DNA of 64,000 bases from JAKFEW01 sp036675505 (GCA_036675505.1 JAKFEW010000139.1:124001-188000), one strand, 5' to 3'; positions 35,371 through 44,234 are shown, counted from the stretch's first letter. The notes: generated from the letters alone by a model not told the origin. Numbers and translations: made by a program.

Positions 35371-36378
35371 GTGCCTCCCCGGATCGCCTGGTACGCGCTG
35401 GGCGGCGGCCTCGGCCACCTGAACCGGGCACTCGCGGTCCTCAGGCACCTGCGTCCGCTCGTCCCCGATGCGGGCGTCCTGCTGCTCACCAGCGCCGCGT
35501 ACCCCCACCTGGCGATGAGCGCCGGCGTGCCCGTGATGCGGGTGCCGGGCGCGGCCGAGGCCGCCCAGTTCCCGAAGGGTGCGGTCGGCGCGCTCGTGGC
35601 GGCGATCCTCGAGCGCCTCGCGCCGCTCGACCTGCTGGTGGTCGACACCTTCGCCGACGGGCTCCACCTCGAGCTCACGCCCGCGGTGCTCGGCCTGGCC
35701 GCGCGCCGCGCGCTGGTCTGGCGCGAGGGCGGGGTCGACCCGGAAGGCTCGCCGGCCTGGCCGCACTACGACGCCGTGATCGCGCCCACGCCCACGAGCG
35801 CGCGGGCCGACGCCCGGCCGGTCGGCTGGGTGCTCACCCGCCGGCCCGACGAGGCGCTCACGCGCGCCGACGCCCGTCGCGCCCTGGGTCTGCCGGCCGC
35901 TGCCGACCGGCCGCTCGTGCTCGGGATGCATGCCGGCGAACCCGGCGAGGTGATGGGCTTCTTCGAGCACGTCATGGCAGGCGCGGCGCGCCTCGATCGG
36001 CCCCACGACCTGCGCCTCGCCACGCCGCTGCCGCTGCCCGGGCCCGAGTGGGCAGGCCGGCCCGAGCTCGTCTACCCGTACCCGGCCGCCGAGGTGCTGC
36101 CGGCGGCGGACTTGCTGGTGTGCGGGGCCGGCTACAACAGCGCGGCTGAAGCTGCGGCTTTTGGCGTGAGGACGCTCTTCCGGCCGTTCGCGCGGTCGCA
36201 TGACGACCAGGCCACCCGGGCGACGGGGCATGTCTTCGGCGCGTTCGACGCGCCGGCGGTGGTGGCGGCGGCGATCGCCGCCGCGCTCGACGCGCCGGCG
36301 CCGGCGCCCGCGGACCCGGCGACGACCGATGGCGCGCGCACCGCCGCCCGCCTCCTGGTGGACCTCCTCCGGTCGTAG
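35371..36378 (+). CDS. Glycosyltransferase, family-28/MurG-like
   Basis: 335 residues from a GTG directly after the previous stop. N-terminal YALGGGLGHLNRALAVLRHL matches the glycine-rich donor/acceptor loop of GT28 enzymes (MurG, UDP-GlcNAc transferases). The C-terminal domain includes ADLLVCGAGYNSAAEAAAFGVRT, the conserved GAGY-x-S-x-x-E-A nucleotide-binding segment, and VYPYPAAEVLPAADLL. It lacks the usual membrane anchor region of MurG and may act on a soluble or lipid-linked acceptor. It forms part of the surface-glycan block. Confidence 0.72.
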   Translation: MPPRIAWYALGGGLGHLNRALAVLRHLRPLVPDAGVLLLTSAAYPHLAMSAGVPVMRVPGAAEAAQFPKGAVGALVAAILERLAPLDLLVVDTFADGLHLELTPAVLGLAARRALVWREGGVDPEGSPAWPHYDAVIAPTPTSARADARPVGWVLTRRPDEALTRADARRALGLPAAADRPLVLGMHAGEPGEVMGFFEHVMAGAARLDRPHDLRLATPLPLPGPEWAGRPELVYPYPAAEVLPAADLLVCGAGYNSAAEAAAFGVRTLFRPFARSHDDQATRATGHVFGAFDAPAVVAAAIAAALDAPAPAPADPATTDGARTAARLLVDLLRS

Positions 36379-36412
36379 CCGCGCGCGCCCCTGCCGCCGA
36401 GCAGCGGCGGGC

Positions 36413-37498
36413 CTAGGCTTGGGCGAGCATCGCGGCAAGCCGCCGGTTCTCCGGTAAGAAATCGTCGCAGCGCTGGCAGACTGCCGGCCGCGCGGCCGCC
36501 AGGTCCTGCCGATAGGCCCGGTACGCGTCCCCGGTCCAGATGTCCCGGAAGCCGTGATCCATCAGGTTGCCGATCACGCGGCCCTCACCCTTCATCTGGC
36601 AGCACCCGTACACCGCGCCGTCCGCGGCGATCACCGAATGGAGCCACGGCGTGTAGCACCGCTGCGTGCGGTAGAAGCCACGCGCGTGCAGGCCCTCGGC
36701 CGAGAGCGCGATCTCGGCCTCTTCGCGCCCGAAGGGGAACGCCACGGCTTCATCGTCGATCAGCCCCAGCGCGAGGGCACGCTCGGCGAGCAGGGGGCCC
36801 ACCTCGGCGTTCCAGCGCCGGATCTCGTCGGCATCGAGGCGCACCGGCGGCGTGCCGTGCATGCGCGCGTCGTCGACCGGCAGCAAGGCCATTCGGCGCA
36901 CGCCGAGCTCGGCCGCGAAGGTCGGGTAGTCCGCCAGCGCACGCCAGTTCAGGCGTGAGACCACGGTATTGGTGCGGATCTTGAGCCTGGTCCCCTGGCG
37001 CTTGGCCGCCTTGCGCGCCGCACGAACGCCGGCGATGGTCTGGTGCCAGAGCTCCTGGCCGCGCATGCGGTTGTGCACGGCCGGCAGGTGCGAGTCGATC
37101 GAAAAGGTGACAGTGGAGAGGCCAGCGCCGACCAGCTCGTCTGCTTTCTCGGGGGTCCAGAGCGTGCCGTTGCTGGTCATCGAGCAGACCATTCCGCGCT
37201 TCACCACCTCGCCGACCCAGCGCGCCAGGTCCGGCTTGAGCACCGGCTCGCCGCCGGAGAAGTGCACGCGGCGGCAGCCGAGCGCGGCCAGGTCGTCGAG
37301 CAGGGCCAGCAGGCGGGCTTCGTCGAGCCGGGTGGGCTTCGGCGGCGGCTTGCCCTGCGCGCGCCACTGGCTGCAGAACGAGCATTTCAGGTTGCAGGCC
37401 CAGATCAGCTTGATCTTGACCCGCAAGGGCCGGTACGGCGCCCCGTCTGCGACGCGGGCGGCCAGTTCGGCGGGATCGACGGTCTGGAGGTCGTGCAC
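36413..37498 (-). CDS. Radical SAM/SPASM-type protein
   Basis: 361 residues. The radical SAM CX3CX2C motif is in IKLIWACNLKCSFCSQWRAQ near residue 35, and RRVHFSGGEPVLKPDL is the GGE SAM-binding motif. The C-terminal SPASM-like region has CYTPWLH, YGCCQMKGEGRVIGNLMDHG and CQRCDDFLPENR, enough cysteines for an auxiliary [4Fe-4S] cluster. Such enzymes modify peptides, sugars or lipids. It follows the glycosyltransferase block on the opposite strand, so it may modify a surface glycan or peptide, but no precursor peptide is obvious. Start ATG at 37496-37498. Confidence 0.87.
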   Translation of the reverse strand: MHDLQTVDPAELAARVADGAPYRPLRVKIKLIWACNLKCSFCSQWRAQGKPPPKPTRLDEARLLALLDDLAALGCRRVHFSGGEPVLKPDLARWVGEVVKRGMVCSMTSNGTLWTPEKADELVGAGLSTVTFSIDSHLPAVHNRMRGQELWHQTIAGVRAARKAAKRQGTRLKIRTNTVVSRLNWRALADYPTFAAELGVRRMALLPVDDARMHGTPPVRLDADEIRRWNAEVGPLLAERALALGLIDDEAVAFPFGREEAEIALSAEGLHARGFYRTQRCYTPWLHSVIAADGAVYGCCQMKGEGRVIGNLMDHGFRDIWTGDAYRAYRQDLAAARPAVCQRCDDFLPENRRLAAMLAQA

Positions 37499-37528
37499 GG
37501 CCCGATCATATCACGGCGGGCTCGCCGC

Positions 37529-38323
37529 CTATCCCTTGGCGATCGCCTCGCCGAGCTCGCGCAGCGCCGGCACGAAATCATCCATGTCGCCCACCTCGCC
37601 CCAGAAAATCACCTCGGGTCGCCCATTCCGCTTCACGCCCATCGCGGTCAGCGGTCCGAAGCAGCGCGGCCCGTCGAGGCCGCCGCGTCCCACCGCGAGG
37701 CGGCCGCGCACCTGGAGGGTCGTGCGGATCGTGGCGCCGCTCTTGGTCTTCGCGAGCGTCGTGGCCTCGAGCGCGAACGGGCGGCCGTCCGCGAGCGGCC
37801 CCGCGATGCGCAACCATCGATGGCGGTAATACCGCTTGCTCGCACCGCTGTAGGGGCTCGTGGTGCTACGTTCCGGCTCGGTGGCCTCGGAGGCCTCGCG
37901 CAAATCGAGGCTCAGGCGAATGGTCCCCTTCGGGTGAAACTCCGGTTGGACGGCCTTGAGCATCGTCTGGACGTCCGGCGCGGCCTCCGGATTGGCTTCG
38001 AGGTTTTGCGCCGTTACACGGGCGATGATACCGCCGATGAGGCCCGGAATGCCGATGAAGAGCCCGAACAGCCCGACCGGGAAGTCGAACAGCGCGGCCC
38101 CCACCGCGATCACGCTCGCGACGACGCCGACGCCGATCAGCGGCCCGCTCATGGCGCGATACTTCCGCGCCTTCGCCTCGCGGGCCTCGCGGTGGCTCGT
38201 AAAGAAGGCCCGCGTCTTGGCCTTGAAGACGGCCGGGGTGGCGGCCAGCTCGAACTTCGTGGCGGCGCCCTTAGGCGCGCTTCCCGACTCGGAGTTCCAC
38301 TCGACCTGTTTTTGCCACTGCAT
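37529..38323 (-). CDS. Membrane protein of unknown function with C-terminal beta domain
   Basis: 264 residues. Two closely spaced hydrophobic helices (about residues 60-100, LIGVGVVASVIAVGAALFDF and LFGLFIGIPGLIGGIIARV) follow a cytoplasmic helix-rich N-terminus. The rest is a soluble domain with strands such as GTIRLSLDLREAS and LRIAGPLADGRPFALEATTL. No recognised family. Start MQWQKQVEW. It lies between the radical SAM gene and pepF, pointing away from pepF. Confidence 0.6.
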   Translation of the reverse strand: MQWQKQVEWNSESGSAPKGAATKFELAATPAVFKAKTRAFFTSHREAREAKARKYRAMSGPLIGVGVVASVIAVGAALFDFPVGLFGLFIGIPGLIGGIIARVTAQNLEANPEAAPDVQTMLKAVQPEFHPKGTIRLSLDLREASEATEPERSTTSPYSGASKRYYRHRWLRIAGPLADGRPFALEATTLAKTKSGATIRTTLQVRGRLAVGRGGLDGPRCFGPLTAMGVKRNGRPEVIFWGEVGDMDDFVPALRELGEAIAKG

Positions 38324-38470
38324 GGTCCGGCCTCCCTGGCCCAGCGGTCGCGCCGACGGGCGAGCGTCGCATACCCCGGAGACGCGCGTGGCTCACCCCG
38401 CAAGCTCGCTGGTCAAAGGGGCGCGCGGTGGTGTAAAGTCGATTCCTCGATCACACGAGGAGGAGACCGC

Positions 38471-40267
38471 ATGAGCACGCCGACCGCCGAAACGGCACTC
38501 CGCTGGGACCTCGGCAAGCTGTATTCCGGCACCGCCGATCCCGCCATCGACGCCGACATCCGCACCTCCCTCGAGCGTGCGCGCGGGCTGCGTGAACGAT
38601 TCTACGGCAAGCTCGCGGCGCTCGAGCCGGCGGCGTTGCATGGGGCGTTCGAGGCCTTCGAGTCGCTCAGCAACGATATGGGCAAGCTCGGGGCGTTCGC
38701 CTCGCTCGCGTTTGCCGAGAACTCGAACGACGAGGCGGCCAAGGCGCTCTACGCCAGGATGCGCGCCCAGCTGACCGAGATCCACACCGAGATCCAGTTC
38801 CTCGACATCGAGCTGCAGGCGATCCCCGAGGCGCGCTTCGACGTCTTCCTGGCGGCCCCTGAGCTCGCGAAATACCGGTACTACCTCGAGAGAGTCCGCA
38901 AATACACGCCCCACACGCTGTCCGAGGGCGAGGAGCGCCTGGCCTCGATCAAGGATGTGACCGGCGTCCAGGCCTGGACCCAGCTCTACGTCGAGATCAC
39001 CTCCGGCATCAAGGTGAACCTCCCCGGGCCCGACGGCGCGCGCGAGGTCACCGTCGCCGAGGCGCGCGCGCTGCGCTCGGACCCGGACCGCCGGGTGCGC
39101 GAGGAGGCCACGCGCGGCGTGGTCAAGGCGCATGCGGACCGCGAGCACGTGCTCACCTACATCTTCAACACGGTCTTCGAGGACCACCGCCAGATGGTCG
39201 AGGTGCGGCACTACCCGGACCCGATGGCGCCGACCCTCCTCGAAGAAGACCTCGACCCGGCCGTCGTCGAGGCGCTCCTGAGCGCGAGCGAGGCGAACTA
39301 CCGGCTCGCCCAGCGCTACTACCGCACCAAGGCCCGCGTCCTCGGCCTCACGGACTTCTCGACGCACGACCTGCTCGCGCCATACGCGACCGAGGTCAAG
39401 GAGGTCCCGTTCGAGGAGGGCAAGCGCATCGTCCTCGAGTCGTTCGCGAGCTTCTCGCCCCGCTTCGAGGCCGAGGCCCGCGGCTTCTTCGATGGGCGCT
39501 ACATCGACGTCCCGCCGGCGCCCGGCAAGCAAGGCGGCGCGTTCTGCTCCGGCATGCGGCCGGGGCTGCACCCCTACGTGCTGCTCAACTACACCAACAA
39601 CCTGCAAGACGTGTTGACGCTCGCGCACGAGCTCGGCCACGGCGTCCACTTCCTGCTGGCAGGCGAGCGCCAGTCGCTGTTCAACTATTACCCGATCACG
39701 CCGCTCGCGGAGACGGCCTCGACCTTCGCCGAGATGGTCACGGTCAACCGGCTGCTGCAGCTCGAGACGGATCCGCTCGTGCGCCGCCAGCTGCTCGCGA
39801 CGCGCATCGAGGACGCGATCGCGACGATCCTTCGCCAGGTGATGTACACCCGCTGGGAGCAGCAAGCGCACGCCCGCCGCAAGGAAGGCGCGGTGCCCGC
39901 CGACGAGTACTGCCGCCTGTGGGCCGAGCTCAACGAACAGGTCTACGGCCGCTTCGTCCGCACCTCGGAGTGGGACCAGTGGGGCTGGATCACGATCCCC
40001 CACCTGGTGAAGTACCGCTTCTATTGCTACTCCTACGCCTTCGGCCAGCTGCTCGTGTACGCGCTTTATCAGCAGTACCGCGAGGAAGGTGAGGCCTTCG
40101 TGCCGAAGCTGATCGATCTGCTCGCGGCGGGCGGCGAGGCCCCCGCGCACGAGCTGCTCGCGCGCATCGGCGTCGACATCAAGGACCCGGCGTTCTGGAA
40201 GAAGGGCTTCCGCCTGCTCGAAGGTATGCTCGAGGAGTTCGAGGCGGCGGTGGCGGAGACCGCCTGA
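38471..40267 (+). CDS. pepF: Oligoendopeptidase F
   Basis: 598 residues, M3B zinc metallopeptidase that cleaves peptides of about 7-17 residues in the cytoplasm. The HExxH zinc motif is in QDVLTLAHELGHGVHFLLAG near residue 387, with the third ligand Glu in PLAETASTFAEMV. TETALRWDLGKLYSG at the N-terminus is typical of PepF. Strong Shine-Dalgarno GAGGAGGAG about 6 nt upstream fixes the ATG at 38471. The following VOC gene starts 2 nt after the stop. Confidence 0.95.
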   Translation: MSTPTAETALRWDLGKLYSGTADPAIDADIRTSLERARGLRERFYGKLAALEPAALHGAFEAFESLSNDMGKLGAFASLAFAENSNDEAAKALYARMRAQLTEIHTEIQFLDIELQAIPEARFDVFLAAPELAKYRYYLERVRKYTPHTLSEGEERLASIKDVTGVQAWTQLYVEITSGIKVNLPGPDGAREVTVAEARALRSDPDRRVREEATRGVVKAHADREHVLTYIFNTVFEDHRQMVEVRHYPDPMAPTLLEEDLDPAVVEALLSASEANYRLAQRYYRTKARVLGLTDFSTHDLLAPYATEVKEVPFEEGKRIVLESFASFSPRFEAEARGFFDGRYIDVPPAPGKQGGAFCSGMRPGLHPYVLLNYTNNLQDVLTLAHELGHGVHFLLAGERQSLFNYYPITPLAETASTFAEMVTVNRLLQLETDPLVRRQLLATRIEDAIATILRQVMYTRWEQQAHARRKEGAVPADEYCRLWAELNEQVYGRFVRTSEWDQWGWITIPHLVKYRFYCYSYAFGQLLVYALYQQYREEGEAFVPKLIDLLAAGGEAPAHELLARIGVDIKDPAFWKKGFRLLEGMLEEFEAAVAETA

Positions 40268-40269
40268 CC

Positions 40270-40626
40270 GTGGATCTCAACCACCTGCACCTCCATGTGC
40301 GTAACCAGGCAGCCGCGGCGGCTTTCTACATGCGCTACTTAGGCTTCACCGAGCACGCGCGCCATGGGGCGGCCGGCGAAATCCTCTTCTTGCGCAACCG
40401 CGACGGGTTCGACCTCGCGCTGGTCGAGGATCCGGATCCCGCGGCCTTCCCGCGCTGGTTCCACTTCGGCTCTCGCCTGATCGACGCGGCCGCCGTGCGC
40501 GCGCTCCACGCATTGATGGTGACGGACGGCGTGCCGCTTCCGATGGCGCTCGTCGACGACCCGGATTTCGTGTGTTTCCGCTGCGTAGACCCGGACGGGC
40601 ACCCGATCGAAATCTACTGGGAGTGA
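40270..40626 (+). CDS. VOC/glyoxalase-fold protein
   Basis: 118 residues from a GTG 2 nt after the pepF stop. The single glyoxalase module pair is visible: DLNHLHLHVRNQAAAAAFYM with the first metal His, ILFLRNRDGFDLALVED, and VCFRCVDPDGHPIEIYWE with the terminal metal Glu. It may isomerise or detoxify an aldehyde, or act as an antibiotic-binding dioxygenase-like protein. Cotranscription with pepF is likely but the functional link is unclear. Confidence 0.85.
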   Translation: MDLNHLHLHVRNQAAAAAFYMRYLGFTEHARHGAAGEILFLRNRDGFDLALVEDPDPAAFPRWFHFGSRLIDAAAVRALHALMVTDGVPLPMALVDDPDFVCFRCVDPDGHPIEIYWE

Positions 40627-40667
40627 GCCCGGCCGCCGGGCGAGCGGGCGACCGATCCCGGGGGGAA

Positions 40668-40712
40668 CCGGGCGCGAACCTGGTCCGGATCCAGCCGGTC
40701 GGCTCCTGCTGA
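40668..40712 (+). pseudogene. 3'-end remnant of a duplicated propeller lipoprotein gene
   Basis: This short in-frame stretch reads PGANLVRIQPVGSC and then a TGA stop. The downstream 927-aa lipoprotein ends PGANLVRILPAGSF with its stop in the same place. The first 20 nt are identical (CCGGGCGCGAACCTGGTCCG at 40668-40687 and 43515-43534). Upstream similarity fades quickly, so this looks like the tail of a decayed tandem copy, now just downstream of the VOC gene. Confidence 0.55.
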
Positions 40713-40775
40713 CCGAACGCGCCGGGCAGGACGGGTATATGGCATGGAGGGGCCCGTCTCGGCTTCCGGAGGTCC

Positions 40776-43559
40776 ATGGCGCCGCATCGTTTCATCGTGT
40801 CTCTTTCGCTCGTCGGCCTCATCGTGGCCGGCTGCGCCGTCGGAGCCGTCGCGCCTACGCCTCGCCGTTCGGTCACGCCAAAGCCCACCAAGCCGACAGC
40901 ATCGACCATGCCGGTGACGGTGGGCGCGTCGCTGGCCCCGATCCCGCCTGGCATCGCGTTCCTGACCGGCAAAGTCAAGCTGGTCAGCGACCATGGCGCG
41001 GGCATCGTCAGCAACAACGGCGGTGCGGTGATCGCGAACAACGGCGCGGGCGTGGTCGCCAACAACGGGGCCGGATTCCGGCTGCAAGCCCAGGCCGCCG
41101 AGAGCCTGCTGGCCGAGGCTGAGATCGCCTTCGTGGACGCCGCCGGCCTGCCGATCCGCGGCGCCGATGGCCAGCCCGTCACCGCCCGTACGGACCGCGA
41201 GGGCCGCTACGAGCTCCGGCCGGCGCCGCCGGCCGGCAACATGGTGCTCAAGGTGAAGCTCTGGAACGGCGGCGAGCTGTCCGCGATCCTCGCAGGCGGC
41301 GCCGCGGACCGGGCGGCCACGCTCGACGTCGACACCGCGAGCTCGCTCGGCGCGGCATTCGTGCTCGGCCGGCTCGTGAAGGGCGACCAGGCGCTGCTCG
41401 ACAAGCTGCCCGCGGCGGAGGCGATCCGCCTCACCCGCGAGCTCGAGGCCTCGCGCGAGTTGCTCGCCGCGTCGCCGACCTACGATGCCGCGCAGCTGGC
41501 CGCGGCCGCCGACGAGCTGCGCAGCAAGGCTCCGGCGGTCGACGAGGCCCTCAAGACGATCGAGGCGCTGTTGCTCGGCCAGAAGAAGCTGGGCGACGGC
41601 CAGCTGGCGACGCGGGTGCCGCTCAATCGGCCGTACGGCGTCGCGGCCGCGCCGGACGGCACGCTCACGATCGCCGAGTCCGGCCTGGGCCGCCTGCGAC
41701 GCGTGTCGCCCGACGGCCTGATGATCACCTACGCGGACGCCGGGCGCGGCCTGGTGAAGAAGAACTTCATCGGCGTGCGGGATCTGCTGCGGCTGCCGGA
41801 CGGCACGCTGATCGTGCCGTCGCTGGGCGATCGCACGGTGTGGCGCATCAAGCCCGACGACAGCCTCGAGAAGATTTACGCGGCCGACTTCGCGCCCTGG
41901 ACGGTCGCCAGGGCGCCCGACGGCACGCTTTACGTGGGCGGCAAGGGCGAGCACCCCGACAACAAGCTGCGGGCGCCCCGCTGGGCTGCGGTGGCACCGG
42001 ACGGCACGGCGCGCGAGATGCCGCTGGTGGGCCCGGGCGGCAACGGGACTGTCGCGTCGATCGTGGTCGCGCCCCAAGGCGGCCTCTACATGCTGCGCGT
42101 CATCGACCGCGATGCGGGCAGCGCGCTCTACCACATCCCGCCTGCGGGCGAGCCGACCGTGGTGACGGATGGCCTCGAGCTGGGCGAGGACGCCGACATG
42201 ACGATCGGACCGGACGGCATGCTCTACGTGAGCGAGACCGGCACGGAGCGCGTCCTCGCGATCGCGCGCGACGGCACGAAGTCCGAGGTCGTCGGACCGG
42301 CTGCCCCCGCAGGCGCGCCGAAGATCGTCGAGCCCACCGCGCTGAGCATGGGCCCGGACGGCACGCTCTACGTCAGCGACACCGCCACGGCGCGGATCTA
42401 CGCCCGCGGCCCGGCCGGCGTCTGGCGGGCCGTCGCGGGCATCGACAGCGACGCGCCGCTGCCCGACGGCAACGCGCTGCCGCTCAACTCCCCGAGCGCC
42501 CTGGCCTTCGACGGCCAGGGCCAGCTGCTGATCGCCGAGAACGGCCGGCACCGCGTGGTGCGCTACGCGGGCGGCCGGCTCGAGACCGTCGCGGGCTTCG
42601 CCCAGGGCTTTGGCGGCGACGGCGGGCCGGCGCTTCAGGCGCGCTTCAGCGGCCTCGCCGGTATGGCCACGCGGGGCGACGAAATCTACTTGCTCGACGC
42701 GGTCAACGGCCGCCTGCGGCGCGTGGGCGCGGATGGCATCGTCCAGACGATCGCCGGCGCCGAAAGCACGACCAACGCCGAAGACCTGGCGTCCTACCCG
42801 GCGGCGGACCTCAGCCTGCGGAGCGTCATCGGCCTCGCGCTCGCGCCGGACGGCCGGCCGTACTGGACGTCGGCCTCGCGCCAGCAGGTCCTGCGGCTCG
42901 GCGCGCCGGATCGCATCGACGTGGTGATGGGCAAGCTTGCGACCGTGCAGCCGGCGTTCGCCGACGTGCTGGCGCACGCCCTCCCGGAAGGCCAGCCGGC
43001 GCGCGAGGCCTTGCTTCACACGCCGACCGACCTCATCTTCGACCCCAAGGCCGATCCGCCGGTGCTATTCGTGGCTGACGCGGTCCACTTCCAGATCCGG
43101 AAGATCACAGGCCTCGAGACGGACACGCCGAAGGTCGAGGCCTTCGTCGGCCGAGGCCCTGCAACCTTCACCACGCTGCTCGGCTCCCCCGACACGGTTG
43201 CGCGCGACGCCCACCGCCTGGAGGCCGACCTCGTGGTACCGGGCGGGCTGTGCTTCGACCCGCAGGGCAACATGTACATCGGCGAGATGGGCACGCGGCG
43301 GCTCGACGTCCTGTCCGAGCTCTCGGGCGCCGGGTTCGACCTGAGCGGCCTGCCGGCGATCCCGCCACGCATCCGGAAGGTCGCCGTGGACGGCCAGGTG
43401 ACCACGATCGCGGGCCCCGGCGGCAAGTTCTTCACCGATCCGGATGCCGAGGACGCGCTGGTGATGCCGACGGCGATCGCCTTCGCGCCGGACGGGCGGC
43501 TCATCATCGCGGATCCGGGCGCGAACCTGGTCCGCATCTTGCCGGCCGGCTCGTTCTGA
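40776..43559 (+). CDS. Large lipoprotein with octapeptide repeats and NHL/beta-propeller body
   Basis: 927 residues. Lipobox LIVAGC gives the lipidated Cys at residue 20, followed by a Pro/Thr/Lys-rich linker. Residues 69-100 are four perfect octads (LVSDHGAG, IVSNNGGA, VIANNGAG, VVANNGAG). Next comes a carboxypeptidase-regulatory-like/SdrD-like beta domain (QPVTARTDREGRYELRPAPP) and a helical segment (about 175-270). From residue 285 there are repeated NHL/SMP-30-like blades with the PDGTL-x-V/I pattern (APDGTLTIAESGLGRLRRVS; GPDGTLYVSDTATARIYARG). This is a surface or periplasmic binding protein; no enzymatic residue set is evident. A Shine-Dalgarno GGAGG precedes the ATG. Confidence 0.8.
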   Translation: MAPHRFIVSLSLVGLIVAGCAVGAVAPTPRRSVTPKPTKPTASTMPVTVGASLAPIPPGIAFLTGKVKLVSDHGAGIVSNNGGAVIANNGAGVVANNGAGFRLQAQAAESLLAEAEIAFVDAAGLPIRGADGQPVTARTDREGRYELRPAPPAGNMVLKVKLWNGGELSAILAGGAADRAATLDVDTASSLGAAFVLGRLVKGDQALLDKLPAAEAIRLTRELEASRELLAASPTYDAAQLAAAADELRSKAPAVDEALKTIEALLLGQKKLGDGQLATRVPLNRPYGVAAAPDGTLTIAESGLGRLRRVSPDGLMITYADAGRGLVKKNFIGVRDLLRLPDGTLIVPSLGDRTVWRIKPDDSLEKIYAADFAPWTVARAPDGTLYVGGKGEHPDNKLRAPRWAAVAPDGTAREMPLVGPGGNGTVASIVVAPQGGLYMLRVIDRDAGSALYHIPPAGEPTVVTDGLELGEDADMTIGPDGMLYVSETGTERVLAIARDGTKSEVVGPAAPAGAPKIVEPTALSMGPDGTLYVSDTATARIYARGPAGVWRAVAGIDSDAPLPDGNALPLNSPSALAFDGQGQLLIAENGRHRVVRYAGGRLETVAGFAQGFGGDGGPALQARFSGLAGMATRGDEIYLLDAVNGRLRRVGADGIVQTIAGAESTTNAEDLASYPAADLSLRSVIGLALAPDGRPYWTSASRQQVLRLGAPDRIDVVMGKLATVQPAFADVLAHALPEGQPAREALLHTPTDLIFDPKADPPVLFVADAVHFQIRKITGLETDTPKVEAFVGRGPATFTTLLGSPDTVARDAHRLEADLVVPGGLCFDPQGNMYIGEMGTRRLDVLSELSGAGFDLSGLPAIPPRIRKVAVDGQVTTIAGPGGKFFTDPDAEDALVMPTAIAFAPDGRLIIADPGANLVRILPAGSF

Positions 43560-43577
43560 GCGTCCAGCAGGGGGGCC

Positions 43578-43606
43578 TTGACGCGGCCCGTCCAGATTAG
43601 TACACT
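43578..43606 (+). promoter_or_regulatory. Sigma-70-type promoter of the TetR gene
   Basis: -35 TTGACG (43578-43583), 17-nt spacer, -10 TACACT (43601-43606). The -10 lies inside the palindromic operator, consistent with autorepression. The transcription start would be about 43613, only a few bases before the ATG at 43619, so the mRNA is nearly leaderless. Confidence 0.72.
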
Positions 43607-43614
43607 TGTACTAA
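43597..43614. promoter_or_regulatory. Predicted TetR operator (palindrome over the -10 element)
   Basis: TTAGTAC-ACTT-GTACTAA, a perfect 7-bp inverted repeat with a 4-nt centre, covering the -10. It begins 22 nt before the tetR-type ATG. Confidence 0.72.
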
Positions 43615-43618
43615 CCCT

Positions 43619-44215
43619 ATGACGACCCTGACACGAGACACCCGCCAGACGATCCTGGCCGTGGCCGCGGAACTCTTCCGCAGCCAGGGCTACGGCGCCA
43701 CGACCATGCAGGTGGTGGCGGAGCGGGCAGGCATCTCGAAGGGCAACCTCACCTACCACTTCCCGAGCAAGCAAGCGCTCTTCGAGGCTGTATACGCCGA
43801 GGCCTTCGCCTACGTGCGCGACCGGGTGTTGTCGCGGTCGTTCACGGAAGAGACGGACGCGATCGCCGCCCTCGAGGCGTTCACGCGGCGCCTGCGCCGC
43901 TGGCTGATCGATCATGACGGCCGGTTCGTCGGCTGCATCTTCACGAACATCGCCGTCGAGGCTCGCCAATCCGACGCGGCGGTCGGGCGGCTCGCCGGGC
44001 AGGCGCTCGTCGCGATGCGCGACGCCCTGTCCCTGCGCTTCGCGGTGGCCCAGGACTCAGGCCAGATCCGGGCGGACGTCCCGGCCGCCGATCTCGCGCG
44101 GATGTTCTTCTGGCAGTACGAGGGCGCGTTGGCCCTCGCCAAGGCGCTCGACGACCCGGCCGAGTACGACGGCTTCCGGGCCGGCCTGCGTTCGTGGCTC
44201 AGCCCGCGGACCTGA
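43619..44215 (+). CDS. TetR-family transcriptional regulator
   Basis: 198 residues. The N-terminal helix-turn-helix is typical: RQTILAVAAELFRSQGYGATTMQVVAERAGISKGNLTYHF split as ILAVAAELFRSQGYGAT and ERAGISKGNLTYHFPSK. The C-terminal ligand domain carries FVGCIFTNIAVEARQSDAAV, as in the TetR subgroup with a conserved GC/N. Members often respond to acyl-CoA or toxic aromatics. A perfect palindrome overlaps its promoter, and a second site with the same spacing precedes the small gene and thioesterase downstream, so a small acyl-metabolism regulon is inferred. Confidence 0.92.
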   Translation: MTTLTRDTRQTILAVAAELFRSQGYGATTMQVVAERAGISKGNLTYHFPSKQALFEAVYAEAFAYVRDRVLSRSFTEETDAIAALEAFTRRLRRWLIDHDGRFVGCIFTNIAVEARQSDAAVGRLAGQALVAMRDALSLRFAVAQDSGQIRADVPAADLARMFFWQYEGALALAKALDDPAEYDGFRAGLRSWLSPRT

Positions 44216-44234
44216 TGCTTTTTTTTGCCCGACT

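Noticed and set aside
37043..38470. Extension of the pepF frame far upstream (to 37043)
   Set aside because: The extension crosses two genes on the opposite strand. A strong Shine-Dalgarno and the family N-terminus fix pepF at 38471.
40660..43540. 20-bp direct repeats as attachment sites of a mobile element
   Set aside because: Both copies are in the same reading frame at gene ends, better explained by gene duplication. No integrase or tRNA is present.
44216..44228. T-run after the TetR gene as an intrinsic terminator
   Set aside because: No convincing GC-rich stem lies immediately before the T8 stretch; it may be chance.
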